Part shown: one piece after another, positions 29,338 through 36,948 of the stretch
How the letters are laid out: each line of letters opens with the position of its first letter
Numbering within the stretch: the first letter of the stretch is position 1
NCBI GenBank assembly: GCA_036273515.1
Contig: DASUHM010000068.1
Span: 1-37,026 of the forward strand
DNA from: Gaiellales bacterium
Lineage (GTDB): Bacteria; Actinomycetota; Thermoleophilia; Gaiellales; JAICJC01
Length of the DNA stretch: 37,026 nt
Reading direction: 5' to 3'
The notes under the pieces: generated by a model
What the model was told of the DNA's origin: nothing
Databases searched by the model: none
The model's input: only the letters and a program-made list of their open reading frames with translations
Translations under genes and position numbers: made by a program

Positions 29338-30105
29338 TTACTTGTACTTGTAGATGGCCACGTAGTCGACCTGGAGCGCCACCTTGGGCGGCGTGGTCGA
29401 GTCGGGCAGGACGCCGGTGAACCCGTTCGTGCCGGTGTTCGTCTGCATGACGAGGTGCATCGGCGTGGTCGGGATGTGGCTCGTGTAGTTCGCCCACAGG
29501 TGGCCGTCGAGGCGGACCGTGATCTGCCCCGGCACCCATGCGAGCGTCATCGTGTGCCACTTCCAGAAGTCGGCGGTCACGTGGGCGTGGACGCGCGTGC
29601 TGCCGTAGTGGAGCGTGGCCGTCTCGACCCGGCGGGCGGCGCCCTTGTCGGACGACTCCTCGATCCAGTCGACGACGGTGCCGCCGCCGTTCGGGCGCAG
29701 GGCGACGTCCATGCCGACGCCCTTGCCGCGGTTCATCCGGAACCGGACGACCCAGCGGCCGTACGTCTGGCTGACGAGGCGCGCCATCGAGGTGCCGCCG
29801 GAGACCCACTTCCCGCCGTAGTTGGCATCCCTGTAGGTCTGGATCCGCAGCGCGCCGGCCTTCGACACGACGTGCGAGGGCGCCCAGATCGACTGCGGGC
29901 AGCACCCGGGGACGCCGTCGTAGAGCGTCCAGGTGTGCGGCGCGAGCGGCAGCCGGAACTGGCGGTAGAAAATCATCTTGGGGAACCGCGAGGAGACCGG
30001 CGGCGGGGTTGCGGCCGTGGCCTGGGCGGCGAGGGGACCTACGCCCAGCACGAGGACCGCGAGACACATGAAGAGCTTCCTGGATCGTTGCATGCGGCGG
30101 ATCAT
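29338..30105 (-). CDS. Secreted GH16-fold protein with altered catalytic motif
   Basis: The 255-residue product has a signal peptide (RSRKLFMCLAVLVLGVG up to AAQATAA). The rest follows the family 16 glycoside hydrolase fold: TWTLYDG, ALRIQTYRD, YGRWVVRFRMNRGKGVGMDV, DFWKWHTMTLAWVPGQITVR and a final VDYVAIYKY. GH16 enzymes need the motif E-x-D-x-x-E. Here the matching stretch is VVDWIEE (29656-29676 on the minus strand), so the nucleophile glutamate is valine while the Asp and the acid/base Glu remain. It may be a glycan-binding protein or use another mechanism. The start at 30105 is one of three nearby ATGs. Confidence 0.8.
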   Translation of the reverse strand: MIRRMQRSRKLFMCLAVLVLGVGPLAAQATAATPPPVSSRFPKMIFYRQFRLPLAPHTWTLYDGVPGCCPQSIWAPSHVVSKAGALRIQTYRDANYGGKWVSGGTSMARLVSQTYGRWVVRFRMNRGKGVGMDVALRPNGGGTVVDWIEESSDKGAARRVETATLHYGSTRVHAHVTADFWKWHTMTLAWVPGQITVRLDGHLWANYTSHIPTTPMHLVMQTNTGTNGFTGVLPDSTTPPKVALQVDYVAIYKYK

Positions 30106-30160
30106 CGGCAATCCGGCGCCGCTTCCACATGCTTCCAAGAGATTCTCACAACACGCTCAA

Positions 30161-30190
30161 TTACCGTTTACAACCCCGGCGCGTTACCGT
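30161..30190 (+). repeat. Direct repeat TTACCGT x2 in an AT-richer patch
   Basis: TTACCGT occurs at 30161-30167 and 30184-30190, 23 bases apart, about two helical turns. The surrounding 30128-30175 is visibly richer in A and T and lies between the divergent GH16 gene and the broken lipoprotein gene. It may be the control region of either. Confidence 0.35.
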
Positions 30191-30699
30191 CTCGGGCCGA
30201 CGCGCGCATCGCCTGCGCCCCGCTCCTCGCCCTCGTGGCTGCGCTCGCCGTGCCGGGCTGCGGGGGCTCGGGATCGTCCGGCTCGACGTCACGCCGGTCT
30301 CCGGCCAGACCACCGCCGCCGGCGCCCAGAACCTGGTCGTCACGAACGCGATCCGAAGCCAGCTGCTCGCGGCCGGCGCCGCGCTCCACACGCTGCCGGT
30401 CGCGGACTACTCGACCCGGCCACCGGCGACCGATGGGCCGGCGCCGCGCTGATCCCGAGCAAGGACGCGCAGAAGGCCAGATCGGAAACCAGGACGACGG
30501 CGCCTATCTGGTATTCCGGCGGACGGGCTCGGGCCCGTGGAAGGCGTGGGACGCGGGCATCCCCGGCAACGGCAACTTCACGTGCGCCGTCACGCCGCCG
30601 GCCGGAGTGCTGAGCGTCTGGAGCCGGGCACCGGGCACCTGCCACCACTCGAGATGGTTGATCGGCAAGTCCGCGCGCGCCCGGACGCACAACGGTTGA
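30190..30699 (+). pseudogene. Lipoprotein gene broken by three frameshifts
   Basis: Protein-like sequence jumps between frames. First comes a lipoprotein signal (PLLALVAALAVPGCGGSG) to about 30280. Then VTPVSGQTTAAGAQNLVV and LLAAGAALHTLPVADYS in a second frame run to about 30410. A third frame follows with LLDPATGDRWAGAALIPSK to about 30475, and the first frame returns with QIGNQDDGAYLVFRRTGSG, then FTCAVTPPAGVLSVWS. Joined, they give a plausible ~150-residue secreted lipoprotein. No clear start codon remains. Neighbouring genes are intact, so decay is more likely than local sequencing error. Confidence 0.65.
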
Positions 30700-30805
30700 T
30701 GGCTCGGCCGAGCGCGGGTGGGGCTGCGGCTGCACGGGACGTACCGATCAACCAGCTAGCGACTGACGCCGCCGGGAGGCGCACGCGGTCGCAGGAGGCG
30801 GCGGG

Positions 30806-30811
30806 TACAGT
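30806..30811 (+). promoter_or_regulatory. -10 box TACAGT for the DUF2277 gene
   Basis: TACAGT lies exactly six bases before the ATG at 30818, predicting a leaderless message for the DUF2277-FrnE pair. The 106 bases between the pseudogene and this box show nothing else. Confidence 0.5.
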
Positions 30812-30817
30812 GCGGAC

Positions 30818-31099
30818 ATGTGCCGAAACATCCGCCCACTCCATAACTACGACCCCCCGACGACCGAGCAGGACGTCCGGGACGCGTCGCTCCAGTACGT
30901 GCGCAAGATCAGCGGGATGACGAAGCCGTCGAAGGCGAACGAAGAGGCCTTCGTGCGGGCCGTCGAGGCCGTCACCGCCGCGTCCGCGCAGCTGCTCTCA
31001 GAGCTCGTGACGAGCGCTCCGCCGCGCAACCGCGAGGTCGAGATCGCCCGCGCCCGCGAGCGCGCCGCCGCCCGCTACGGCGAGCGCGGCGCCGCCTGA
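30818..31099 (+). CDS. DUF2277 family protein
   Basis: The 93-residue protein begins with MCRNIRPLHNYDPP, the hallmark of DUF2277. LQYVRKISGMTKPSKANEEA and the helical block FVRAVEAVTAASAQLLSEL follow, then the basic PPRNREVEIARARERAAARY. Members are widespread, small and cytoplasmic, without known biochemical function. The ATG has a TACAGT box six bases upstream. The DsbA-like gene begins seven bases after the stop, so the two are an operon. Confidence 0.88.
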   Translation: MCRNIRPLHNYDPPTTEQDVRDASLQYVRKISGMTKPSKANEEAFVRAVEAVTAASAQLLSELVTSAPPRNREVEIARARERAAARYGERGAA

Positions 31100-31106
31100 T
31101 CCGGCC

Positions 31107-31778
31107 GTGGCCGAGCGCATGCTGGTCGAGATCTGGTCGGATCTCGTCTGCCCCTGGTGCTACCTGGGAAAGCGCCGGCTCGAGCGCGCGCTCGAGGGGT
31201 TCGAGCACGCCGACCGGGTCGACGTCGTCTGGCGCAGTTTCGAGCTCGAGCCGGATGCGCCGAAGGTCGCCGAGAGCCGCCGCACCATGCTCCTGTCCCG
31301 CTACGGCATGACGGCCGAGCAGGCGGCCGAGCGCGACGCGCAGATGACCGCGCTCGCGGAGGCCGAGGGCCTCGAGTACCGCCCCGACCTGGCCCAGCTC
31401 GGGAACACCTTCGACGCCCACCGGGTGCTGCACGCCGCCCGCGCCGCGGGCGTGCAGGGCCAGGCCAAGGAGCGGCTCCTGCGCGGCTACTTCACCGAGG
31501 GCCGGAAGCTGACCGACGCGGACACGCTGGTCGAACTCGCCGCCGATGCCGGCCTCGATCCCGATGCCGCCCGCGCGGCGCTCGCCGACGACGGCCTCGC
31601 GGACGAGGTGCGCGGCGACGAGCGCGAGGCGGCCGCCATCGGGATCACCGGCGTCCCCTTCTTCGTGCTCAACCGCCGGTACGCCGTCTCCGGCGCGCAG
31701 CCGAGCGACATCCTGCTGCAGGCGCTCGAGCGCACGTGGGCCGCGACGATCGACGGCGCAGCGCCGCCTGCATCGTGA
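31107..31778 (+). CDS. FrnE-like DsbA family oxidoreductase
   Basis: The 223-residue thioredoxin-fold protein has WSDLVCPWCYLGKRRLERAL at its start, with the redox pair CPWC, followed by the helical insertion of the DsbA/FrnE family (LGNTFDAHRVLHAARAAG). The cis-proline loop is GITGVPFFVLNRRYAVSGAQ. No signal peptide is present, so it acts in the cytoplasm, as FrnE proteins do, in disulfide handling or in 2-hydroxychromene isomerase-like chemistry. A GTG start is used; an ATG four codons later is an alternative. Confidence 0.9.
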   Translation: MAERMLVEIWSDLVCPWCYLGKRRLERALEGFEHADRVDVVWRSFELEPDAPKVAESRRTMLLSRYGMTAEQAAERDAQMTALAEAEGLEYRPDLAQLGNTFDAHRVLHAARAAGVQGQAKERLLRGYFTEGRKLTDADTLVELAADAGLDPDAARAALADDGLADEVRGDEREAAAIGITGVPFFVLNRRYAVSGAQPSDILLQALERTWAATIDGAAPPAS

Positions 31779-31826
31779 TCTGACTGATTTGGGTTACCGC
31801 TGGTGCCGTTGGGTACCTATGCAGGC

Positions 31827-31985
31827 ATGTGGCTACTCATACTTCTCATCCTTGCCCTGATCCTCTTCGGGGTCTGGGGCGCGATCAAGCTCGCTTTCTG
31901 GGTGCTCTTGATCGCACTCGCTGTGGCGCTCGTCGTCGGGTTCCTCGGCCGCGGCCTCTTCGGGAGCCGCAGGGGCGCCATCTAG
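31827..31985 (+). CDS. Very small membrane protein, 52 residues
   Basis: The predicted product is almost wholly hydrophobic: MWLLILLILALILFGVWG, then AIKLAFWVLLIALAVALVVG, ending FLGRGLFGSRRGAI. This gives two membrane helices with a positively charged C-terminus, probably inside. The ATG at 31827 is preferred over a GTG at 31803 because TACCTAT ends six bases before it. Proteins of this shape are common in actinobacteria and not functionally assigned. A very strong hairpin follows the stop. Confidence 0.65.
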   Translation: MWLLILLILALILFGVWGAIKLAFWVLLIALAVALVVGFLGRGLFGSRRGAI

Positions 31986-32001
31986 CCATCGCGGCGCGCG
32001 A

Positions 32002-32039
32002 ACGGGCCGGCGGCGCGCAGTCGTGCGCCGCCGGCCCGT
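32002..32039 (+). terminator. Perfect 15-bp hairpin between two tiny membrane protein genes
   Basis: ACGGGCCGGCGGCGC (32002-32016) pairs with GCGCCGCCGGCCCGT (32025-32039) around an eight-base loop. It is the strongest stem seen in the window. It begins 17 bases after the stop of the 52-residue gene and ends 33 bases before the next ATG. It is probably a T-run-less terminator. Confidence 0.7.
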
Positions 32040-32072
32040 GGCACCTCTTGACGCCGCCGAGAGGAGGCATCG

Positions 32073-32249
32073 ATGTTCGGCTTCATCCGCAGCATCTTCG
32101 TGATCGCGTTTCTCGTCGTGGGCGTGCTCGTCGCCCACTCGCACCACTACCTGCGCCACCTGCACGCCGTCCGCCCCATCGCCTCGGCCGTGCTGGCCGT
32201 CGTGCTCTGGCCGATCGTGCTCCTGGGCGCGAACCTGCACCTCCACTGA
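32073..32249 (+). CDS. Very small membrane protein with His-rich middle, 58 residues
   Basis: The start is strongly supported by GAGAGGAGG six bases before the ATG. The product has a first helix ([19 protein letters not shown]), a histidine-rich loop ([15 protein letters not shown]) and a second helix ([18 protein letters not shown]), ending in NLHLH. Seven histidines in so short a protein could bind metal or haem, which is inference. No family is recognised. It lies 24 bases before the promoter of the phosphoesterase gene. Confidence 0.65.
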   Translation: MFGFIRSIFVIAFLVVGVLVAHSHHYLRHLHAVRPIASAVLAVVLWPIVLLGANLHLH

Positions 32250-32272
32250 CGACGCCGGCTCGCCGCGCCCGG

Positions 32273-32278
32273 TAGCGT
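32273..32278 (+). promoter_or_regulatory. -10 box TAGCGT for the phosphoesterase gene
   Basis: TAGCGT lies eight bases before the GTG at 32287, again fitting a leaderless start, and supports that start codon for a protein whose signal anchor begins directly after it. Confidence 0.5.
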
Positions 32279-32286
32279 CCCCCGGC

Positions 32287-33609
32287 GTGCACCGGATCGC
32301 CTGGAGGGCCCTGGCGGCGGCGGCGCTCGTCGCCGTCCTGATCGTCGGCCGCAGCTCGGTCGAGCCCGGCCTCGTCGTCGCCACGGTCGGCAAGCCGCCC
32401 GACCGCAAGCCCCTGGTCATCCACGGCGCGCGCACGCCGATCCGCCACATCGTCTTCATCGTCAAGGAGAACCGCTCCTATGACAGCATGTTCGGGCTCT
32501 TCCCCGGCGGCGACGGCACGCGCACCGGGCGCACCGCCGACGGCGGGGTCGTGAAGCTGCGCCGGCTGGAGGACGTGCAGACCGACCTCCAGCACAACCA
32601 CCACGCCGCGGTGACCGACATCGCCGGCGGGGAGATGAACGGCTTCTCGGAGATGCCGGACAAGGACGGGAAGAAGACGATGCTCGCCTATTCGACGGCG
32701 TTCCCGGGACAGCTGCCGGACTACTGGGGCTGGGCCAAGCGCTACGCGCTGCTCGACCACACCTTCTCGTCCGGCGACACGTCCAGCTTCCCCAACCATC
32801 TCTACACCGTCGCGGCGAACGCGGCCGGCGCGGTGGACGGCCCCAACTTCGGGGTCGAGAACTGGGGCTGCGACGGCCCGGTCAACCTGACCGTGCCGGT
32901 GATCCGCCGCGGCGAGCTCGTCCACGTGCGGCCGTGTTTCCCCGTCGACTCGATCGGCGCACAGCTCGACCGCCGCGGCATCCCATGGACCCAGTACGGC
33001 CCGCCCGAGAACGGCCACGGCTACGGCTGGGTCGCCTACGACGCGGTGAAGCCGATCCGGGAGAGCCCGAGCTACGCCCGCCACGTCCTGCCGCTCGGGT
33101 GGCTGCCCAGCGACCTCGACCAGGACTACCTCGGCGCCGTCACCTGGATCGTGCCGCCGTACAACCGCAGCGACCACCCCGGCGGCGCGTCCCTGTGCGA
33201 GGGCGAGAGCTGGACCGCCGACCTGATCAACCGGATCATGCGCCTGCCGGACTGGCGCCACACCGCGATCGTGCTCACGTGGGACGAGTGGGGCGGGTTC
33301 TACGACCACGTCGCGCCGCCGCAGCCGGACCGCTTCGGCCTCGGCGTGCGCGTCCCGATGCTGATCATCTCGCCGTGGGCGAAGCGGGGTGTCATCCACA
33401 CGACCTACGACTTCACCTCCGTGCTCAAGTTCATCGACGAGGACTTCGGCATGCCCATCCTCAGCCGCCGCGAGCAGCAGTCGAACTCGATCCGAAACGC
33501 GTTCCAGTTCTCCCACCCGCTGCCGCGCTGGCAGGCGCCGCTGCGCAACTGCCCGCCGGTCTCGGCCGCCGAGCTGGCGGCGACCGGCAGGAACATTGAC
33601 CCCAGCTGA
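32287..33609 (+). CDS. Secreted phosphoesterase (phospholipase C / acid phosphatase family)
   Basis: The product is 440 residues with an N-terminal signal or anchor ([19 protein letters not shown]). [17 protein letters not shown] is the characteristic first motif of the phospholipase C/AcpA-type phosphoesterases and contains the catalytic-site Glu-Asn. [19 protein letters not shown] and the metal-site block [20 protein letters not shown] follow, then [14 protein letters not shown]. Such enzymes cleave phosphate esters of lipids or other substrates outside the cell. Four cysteines in the mature part may form disulfides. Its end overlaps the sulfotransferase start by 14 bases. Confidence 0.88.
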   Translation: MHRIAWRALAAAALVAVLIVGRSSVEPGLVVATVGKPPDRKPLVIHGARTPIRHIVFIVKENRSYDSMFGLFPGGDGTRTGRTADGGVVKLRRLEDVQTDLQHNHHAAVTDIAGGEMNGFSEMPDKDGKKTMLAYSTAFPGQLPDYWGWAKRYALLDHTFSSGDTSSFPNHLYTVAANAAGAVDGPNFGVENWGCDGPVNLTVPVIRRGELVHVRPCFPVDSIGAQLDRRGIPWTQYGPPENGHGYGWVAYDAVKPIRESPSYARHVLPLGWLPSDLDQDYLGAVTWIVPPYNRSDHPGGASLCEGESWTADLINRIMRLPDWRHTAIVLTWDEWGGFYDHVAPPQPDRFGLGVRVPMLIISPWAKRGVIHTTYDFTSVLKFIDEDFGMPILSRREQQSNSIRNAFQFSHPLPRWQAPLRNCPPVSAAELAATGRNIDPS

Positions 33610-34525
33610 GCGGCCGATCCTCGTCACCGGCGCGCACCGGTCGGGGACGACCTGGGTGGGCCGGGTGCTGGCCGCGTCGACGAACCCGCCGCTCGGGTAC
33701 CTGTGGGAGCCGTTCAACCCCCGCCACCGGCCGGGCACGTTCCCGGTCCGCTTCCCCCGCTACTTCGAGTACCTCTGCGCCGAGAACGGCCCGCCGTACG
33801 TCGAGCCGATGGGCGCGGCGCTTGCGTTCCGCTACCGGCCGGGGGCCGAGCTGCGCAGCCTGCGCAGCCCCAAGGACGCCGCCCGGATGGGGCGCGACTG
33901 GGCCCGGTTCGACCGCGACCGGCGGCGCGTCTCGGCCGCGCTCATGAAGGACCCGATCGCGCTCTTCTCCTCGGAATGGCTGGCGGCGACGTTCGGCATG
34001 CGCGTGGTCGTCATGATCCGCCACCCGGCCGCGTTCGCGGTCAGCATCCGCCGCCGCAACTGGCGCCACCGCTTCGCCGACTTCCTCGACCAGCCGCTGC
34101 TCATGCGTGACTTCCTGGGCCCGCACGAGACGGAGCTGCGCGCCGCCGCCCAGCGCCGGCCGGCGATCCTGGACGAGGCGATCCTGCTCTGGAACGTGCT
34201 CTACGGCGCCGTCGCCAGGCTCCAGGAGCGCCACCCGGACTGGATCTTCGTCCGCCACGAGGACGTCGCGGCGGCCCCGGTCGAGCGCTTTCGCGAGCTC
34301 TACGCCGGCCTCGGCCTGGAGTGGACGCCGCCGGTCGAGCGGCTCGTGCGGGAGACCTCGTCGGCGGAGAACCCCGGCGAGGTCGGGCGGGCCGACTCGA
34401 TCCGGCGCGCGAGCGCCTCACAGGTGCGGGCATGGACGGCGCAGCTCTCGGCGGAGGAGACCGAGCGGGTGCGCAGCGGCACCGAGCCGCTCTGGCGGCG
34501 CTCCTACGCCGACGGCGACTGGTAG
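33596..34525 (+). CDS. Sulfotransferase family protein
   Basis: The 309-residue protein has the PAPS-binding 5' phosphosulfate loop at its N-terminus: [19 protein letters not shown]. The 3' phosphate site is the strand-helix [20 protein letters not shown], and [20 protein letters not shown] is the usual third block. The enzyme would transfer sulfate from PAPS to a hydroxyl of a glycan, lipid or small molecule; the acceptor is unknown. The TTG start, with AGGA five bases upstream, lies inside the end of the phosphoesterase gene, leaving no space for a separate promoter, so the two are coupled. The 3' end overlaps the convergent small gene by 22 bases. Confidence 0.85.
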   Translation: MTPAERPILVTGAHRSGTTWVGRVLAASTNPPLGYLWEPFNPRHRPGTFPVRFPRYFEYLCAENGPPYVEPMGAALAFRYRPGAELRSLRSPKDAARMGRDWARFDRDRRRVSAALMKDPIALFSSEWLAATFGMRVVVMIRHPAAFAVSIRRRNWRHRFADFLDQPLLMRDFLGPHETELRAAAQRRPAILDEAILLWNVLYGAVARLQERHPDWIFVRHEDVAAAPVERFRELYAGLGLEWTPPVERLVRETSSAENPGEVGRADSIRRASASQVRAWTAQLSAEETERVRSGTEPLWRRSYADGDW

Positions 34526-34764
34526 CCGCCCGAGCCGAGCTGGTCGCGGATCGCGCCCGAGGCGCGGTTGCGGGCGGCGCGCCCGTGCTCGGCCTGGATC
34601 TGCCGCAGCGCCGGCACGAACACCCGGCGCAGGGCGTCGTCGCGCCCGTAGAGCTCGAGCGCCGCGACGATGGCGCCGTGGAGGCGCACAGGGTCCGACT
34701 CCGTGGTCCCGCGAACGATCCGGTCGACCAGGGCCGGCCGCCGGAAGTCCGGGTCGACGGGCAT
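34504..34764 (-). CDS. Small helical protein, 86 residues, unknown
   Basis: After PVDPDFRRPALVDRIVRGTT the sequence VRLHGAIVAALELYGRDDAL and RRVFVPALRQIQAEHGRAAR looks like an all-helical domain, reminiscent of the helical part found beside B12-binding domains, but too short to assign. No signal or membrane segment is seen. The ATG at 34764 is chosen since residues before it (from 34848) are low-complexity. It is convergent with, and overlaps, the sulfotransferase gene. Confidence 0.5.
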   Translation of the reverse strand: MPVDPDFRRPALVDRIVRGTTESDPVRLHGAIVAALELYGRDDALRRVFVPALRQIQAEHGRAARNRASGAIRDQLGSGGYQSPSA

Positions 34765-34877
34765 CGGAGCAGATGTTCCACCACGTCGGGTGACGCCACC
34801 ATCCCCGCAGCGGCCAGATGCCCGCCCAGAATTTGGTAGTCGGCCCACGCACGCGGCGGTTCGGCCAGAATCCCCCG

Positions 34878-35567
34878 ATGCGCACCGCCATCGCCGTCGT
34901 CGGGGATCGAGACCCGAGCTACCTCACCCACCGCGAGCTGGATGCCGCGCTCGCGCTCATGCCCGCGGGCGTCGAGGCGCGCTGGGTAGCGACCGACGGG
35001 CCCGAGGCCGCCCGGCTCGACCGCTACGACGCACTCTGGGTCGTGCCGGGGACGCCCTACCGCGACGAGCGGCCCGTCTTCGCCGGCATCGAGCGCGCCC
35101 GCACTCAAGCGGTTCCCATCCTGGGCACGTGCGGCGGGTTCCAGCACATGGTGGTCGAATTCGCCCGAAACGCCGCGGGCATCGCGGATGCAGCCCACGC
35201 CGAGACGGCGCCGGACGCCGGCGTCCACGCCGTGTCGCCGCTCGCGTGCAGCCTCGTGGGCGAGGTGCGGCAGGTCACGACCGTGCCCGGGACGCGCGTC
35301 GCCGAGCTGTGCGGGCCGGGCCCGTTCGCCGGTTTCCACTGGTGCAACTACGGCCTCGAGGCGGCGGTGCTCGACCGTCTCGTCGCGGCCGGCCTGGTCG
35401 TCTCGGCGACCGCTCCCGACGCCGGCGTCGAGGCCGTCGAGCTGCCGGATCACCCGTTCTACGTGGCAACGCTCTTCCAGCCGCAGGTGGGGTCATCGGA
35501 GACCGGAGCCCTGCATCCGTTGATCGCCGCGCTCGTCGAGGCCGCCGCGACCGTCAGATCCGCCTGA
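34878..35567 (+). CDS. CTP synthase C-terminal-like glutamine amidotransferase
   Basis: The 229-residue protein is a stand-alone class I glutamine amidotransferase domain related to the C-terminal part of CTP synthase. AIAVVGDRDPSYLTHRELDA is the N-terminus, and ILGTCGGFQHMVVEFARN contains the nucleophile cysteine elbow. The site where normal members have His-x-Glu (FHPE) reads TLFQPQVGSSE, so both the catalytic histidine and glutamate are replaced by glutamine. It may bind, but not hydrolyse, glutamine. The cysteine is encoded by TGC, not by a selenocysteine codon. The ATG at 34878 has CAGAAT six bases upstream; upstream in-frame residues look non-native. Confidence 0.8.
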   Translation: MRTAIAVVGDRDPSYLTHRELDAALALMPAGVEARWVATDGPEAARLDRYDALWVVPGTPYRDERPVFAGIERARTQAVPILGTCGGFQHMVVEFARNAAGIADAAHAETAPDAGVHAVSPLACSLVGEVRQVTTVPGTRVAELCGPGPFAGFHWCNYGLEAAVLDRLVAAGLVVSATAPDAGVEAVELPDHPFYVATLFQPQVGSSETGALHPLIAALVEAAATVRSA

Positions 35568-35590
35568 GAACCACCCTTCGCGGGCTTAAC

Positions 35591-35611
35591 AATCGGCGCT
35601 CGCAGCCGATT
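35591..35611 (+). terminator. Hairpin with T-run between amidotransferase and HD-GYP genes
   Basis: AATCGGC (35591-35597) pairs with GCCGATT (35605-35611) around a seven-base loop and is followed by more T and C residues. It lies 24 bases after the amidotransferase stop and directly before the HD-GYP start region. Confidence 0.5.
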
Positions 35612-35616
35612 TCCCG

Positions 35617-36948
35617 GTGGCGATGCGCGACGCCTCCCGCACCCCTGCCGCCATGACCTCGAAAGACGAGGAGCTCTACGCGAGCCAGCGCTCGCGCGTC
35701 GCCATGCCGCTCGACGCCGACGAGCGCCTGCTCTCGGCGCTGCTCGGCGGCGCATTCCTGATCGTCGCGATCGTGCTCGCGCTCACGGCCGGCGCCGGCC
35801 GCGCGCCCGGCCCGATCGACGTCGGCGTGCTCGTGCTCGCCTTCGCCGCCCTGGCCAACGTCGAGTTCGAGATCGGCACCGGCGCGGCCATCCCCACCCA
35901 GCTCGTTTTCGTCCCGATGCTCTTCCTGCTCCCGCTCGGCTGGGTGCCGCTCGCCGTCGCCGCCGCCTCCTGGATGTCGCTGAACGCCGACGTCGTCCGC
36001 GGCCGCCGCCACCGCGAGCGCGTGCTCGTCCTCCTGTGCTCCTGCTGGTACGTGGTCGGCCCGGTGCTCGTGCTGCTCGCCTTCGGCGACGGCCCGCCGC
36101 GGTGGGGCCTCTGGCCGGTCTACATCCTCGCCCTCGCCGCGCAGTTCGGCGCCGACCTCGCCAGCACCGCCCTGCGCGAGTGGCGGGCGGTGGCCAGCTG
36201 GCCGCGGCGCCTGCTCACCGCCGCCGGGATCGCCTACGGCGTCGACGCGGCGCTCACCCCGCTCGGCCTGCTCGCCGCCTTCGCGTCGGTGCGCATGCAC
36301 TACGCCTTCCTGCTCGTCCTGCCGGTCGCGATCGTCCTCACCGTCTTCGCCGGCGAGCGCGGCCGCCGCATCACCGAGGAGATCAAGCTGTGGCGGACGC
36401 TCAAGGGCACCGTCGAGCTGCTCGGCGACATCATCGAGGCCGACGACGCCTACACCGGCACGCACAGCCAGGGGGTCGTGGAGCTCGTCCTCGCCGTCTC
36501 CGACGTCCTTGACCTGAGCCCCGAGGAGCGCACCCAGGCGGAGTTCGCGGCGCTGCTCCACGACGTCGGCAAGATCCGCATCCCCGCCGCGATCATCAAC
36601 AAGGCCGGTCCGCTCGATCCCGAGGAGCGCGCGGTGATCGAGACGCACACGATCGAGGGCGAGGCGATGCTGACGAAGGTCGGCGGCCTGCTCGGTGAGA
36701 TCGGGACGGTCGTCCGTTCTTGCCATGAGCGCTGGGACGGCAAGGGCTATCCCGACCGACTCTCGGGCGAGGCGATTCCGCTGATCGCCCGCATCGTCTG
36801 CTGCACGGACGCGTTCAGCGCGATGACGACGAACCGGCCGTACCGCAAGGCGCGCTCCTCGGCCGAGGCGCTCGCCGAGCTCCGCCGCTGCGCCGGAACG
36901 CACTTCGACCCGGCCGTGGTCGAGGCGGTCGCGGCCGTCGTCGGCTAG
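35617..36948 (+). CDS. Membrane-bound HD-GYP domain phosphohydrolase
   Basis: The product is up to 443 residues; start codons at 35617 (GTG), 35623 and 35653 (ATG) are all possible. Residues ~40-250 contain about six or seven membrane helices of a sensor-like region. The C-terminal ~190 residues are an HD-GYP domain: DAYTGTHSQGVVEL, FAALLHDVGKIRIP, VIETHTIEGEAML, then SCHERWDGKGYPDRLSGEAI and DAFSAMTTNRPYR. HD-GYP enzymes hydrolyse cyclic di-GMP or related dinucleotides. The first His of the usual HHE motif is Cys here, so metal binding may differ. The stop shares CTAG with the convergent gene at the window edge. Confidence 0.88.
   Translation: MAMRDASRTPAAMTSKDEELYASQRSRVAMPLDADERLLSALLGGAFLIVAIVLALTAGAGRAPGPIDVGVLVLAFAALANVEFEIGTGAAIPTQLVFVPMLFLLPLGWVPLAVAAASWMSLNADVVRGRRHRERVLVLLCSCWYVVGPVLVLLAFGDGPPRWGLWPVYILALAAQFGADLASTALREWRAVASWPRRLLTAAGIAYGVDAALTPLGLLAAFASVRMHYAFLLVLPVAIVLTVFAGERGRRITEEIKLWRTLKGTVELLGDIIEADDAYTGTHSQGVVELVLAVSDVLDLSPEERTQAEFAALLHDVGKIRIPAAIINKAGPLDPEERAVIETHTIEGEAMLTKVGGLLGEIGTVVRSCHERWDGKGYPDRLSGEAIPLIARIVCCTDAFSAMTTNRPYRKARSSAEALAELRRCAGTHFDPAVVEAVAAVVG

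Noticed and set aside
35125-35160. Selenocysteine in the amidotransferase active site
   Set aside because: The active-site codon is TGC, an ordinary cysteine, and no in-frame TGA is present.
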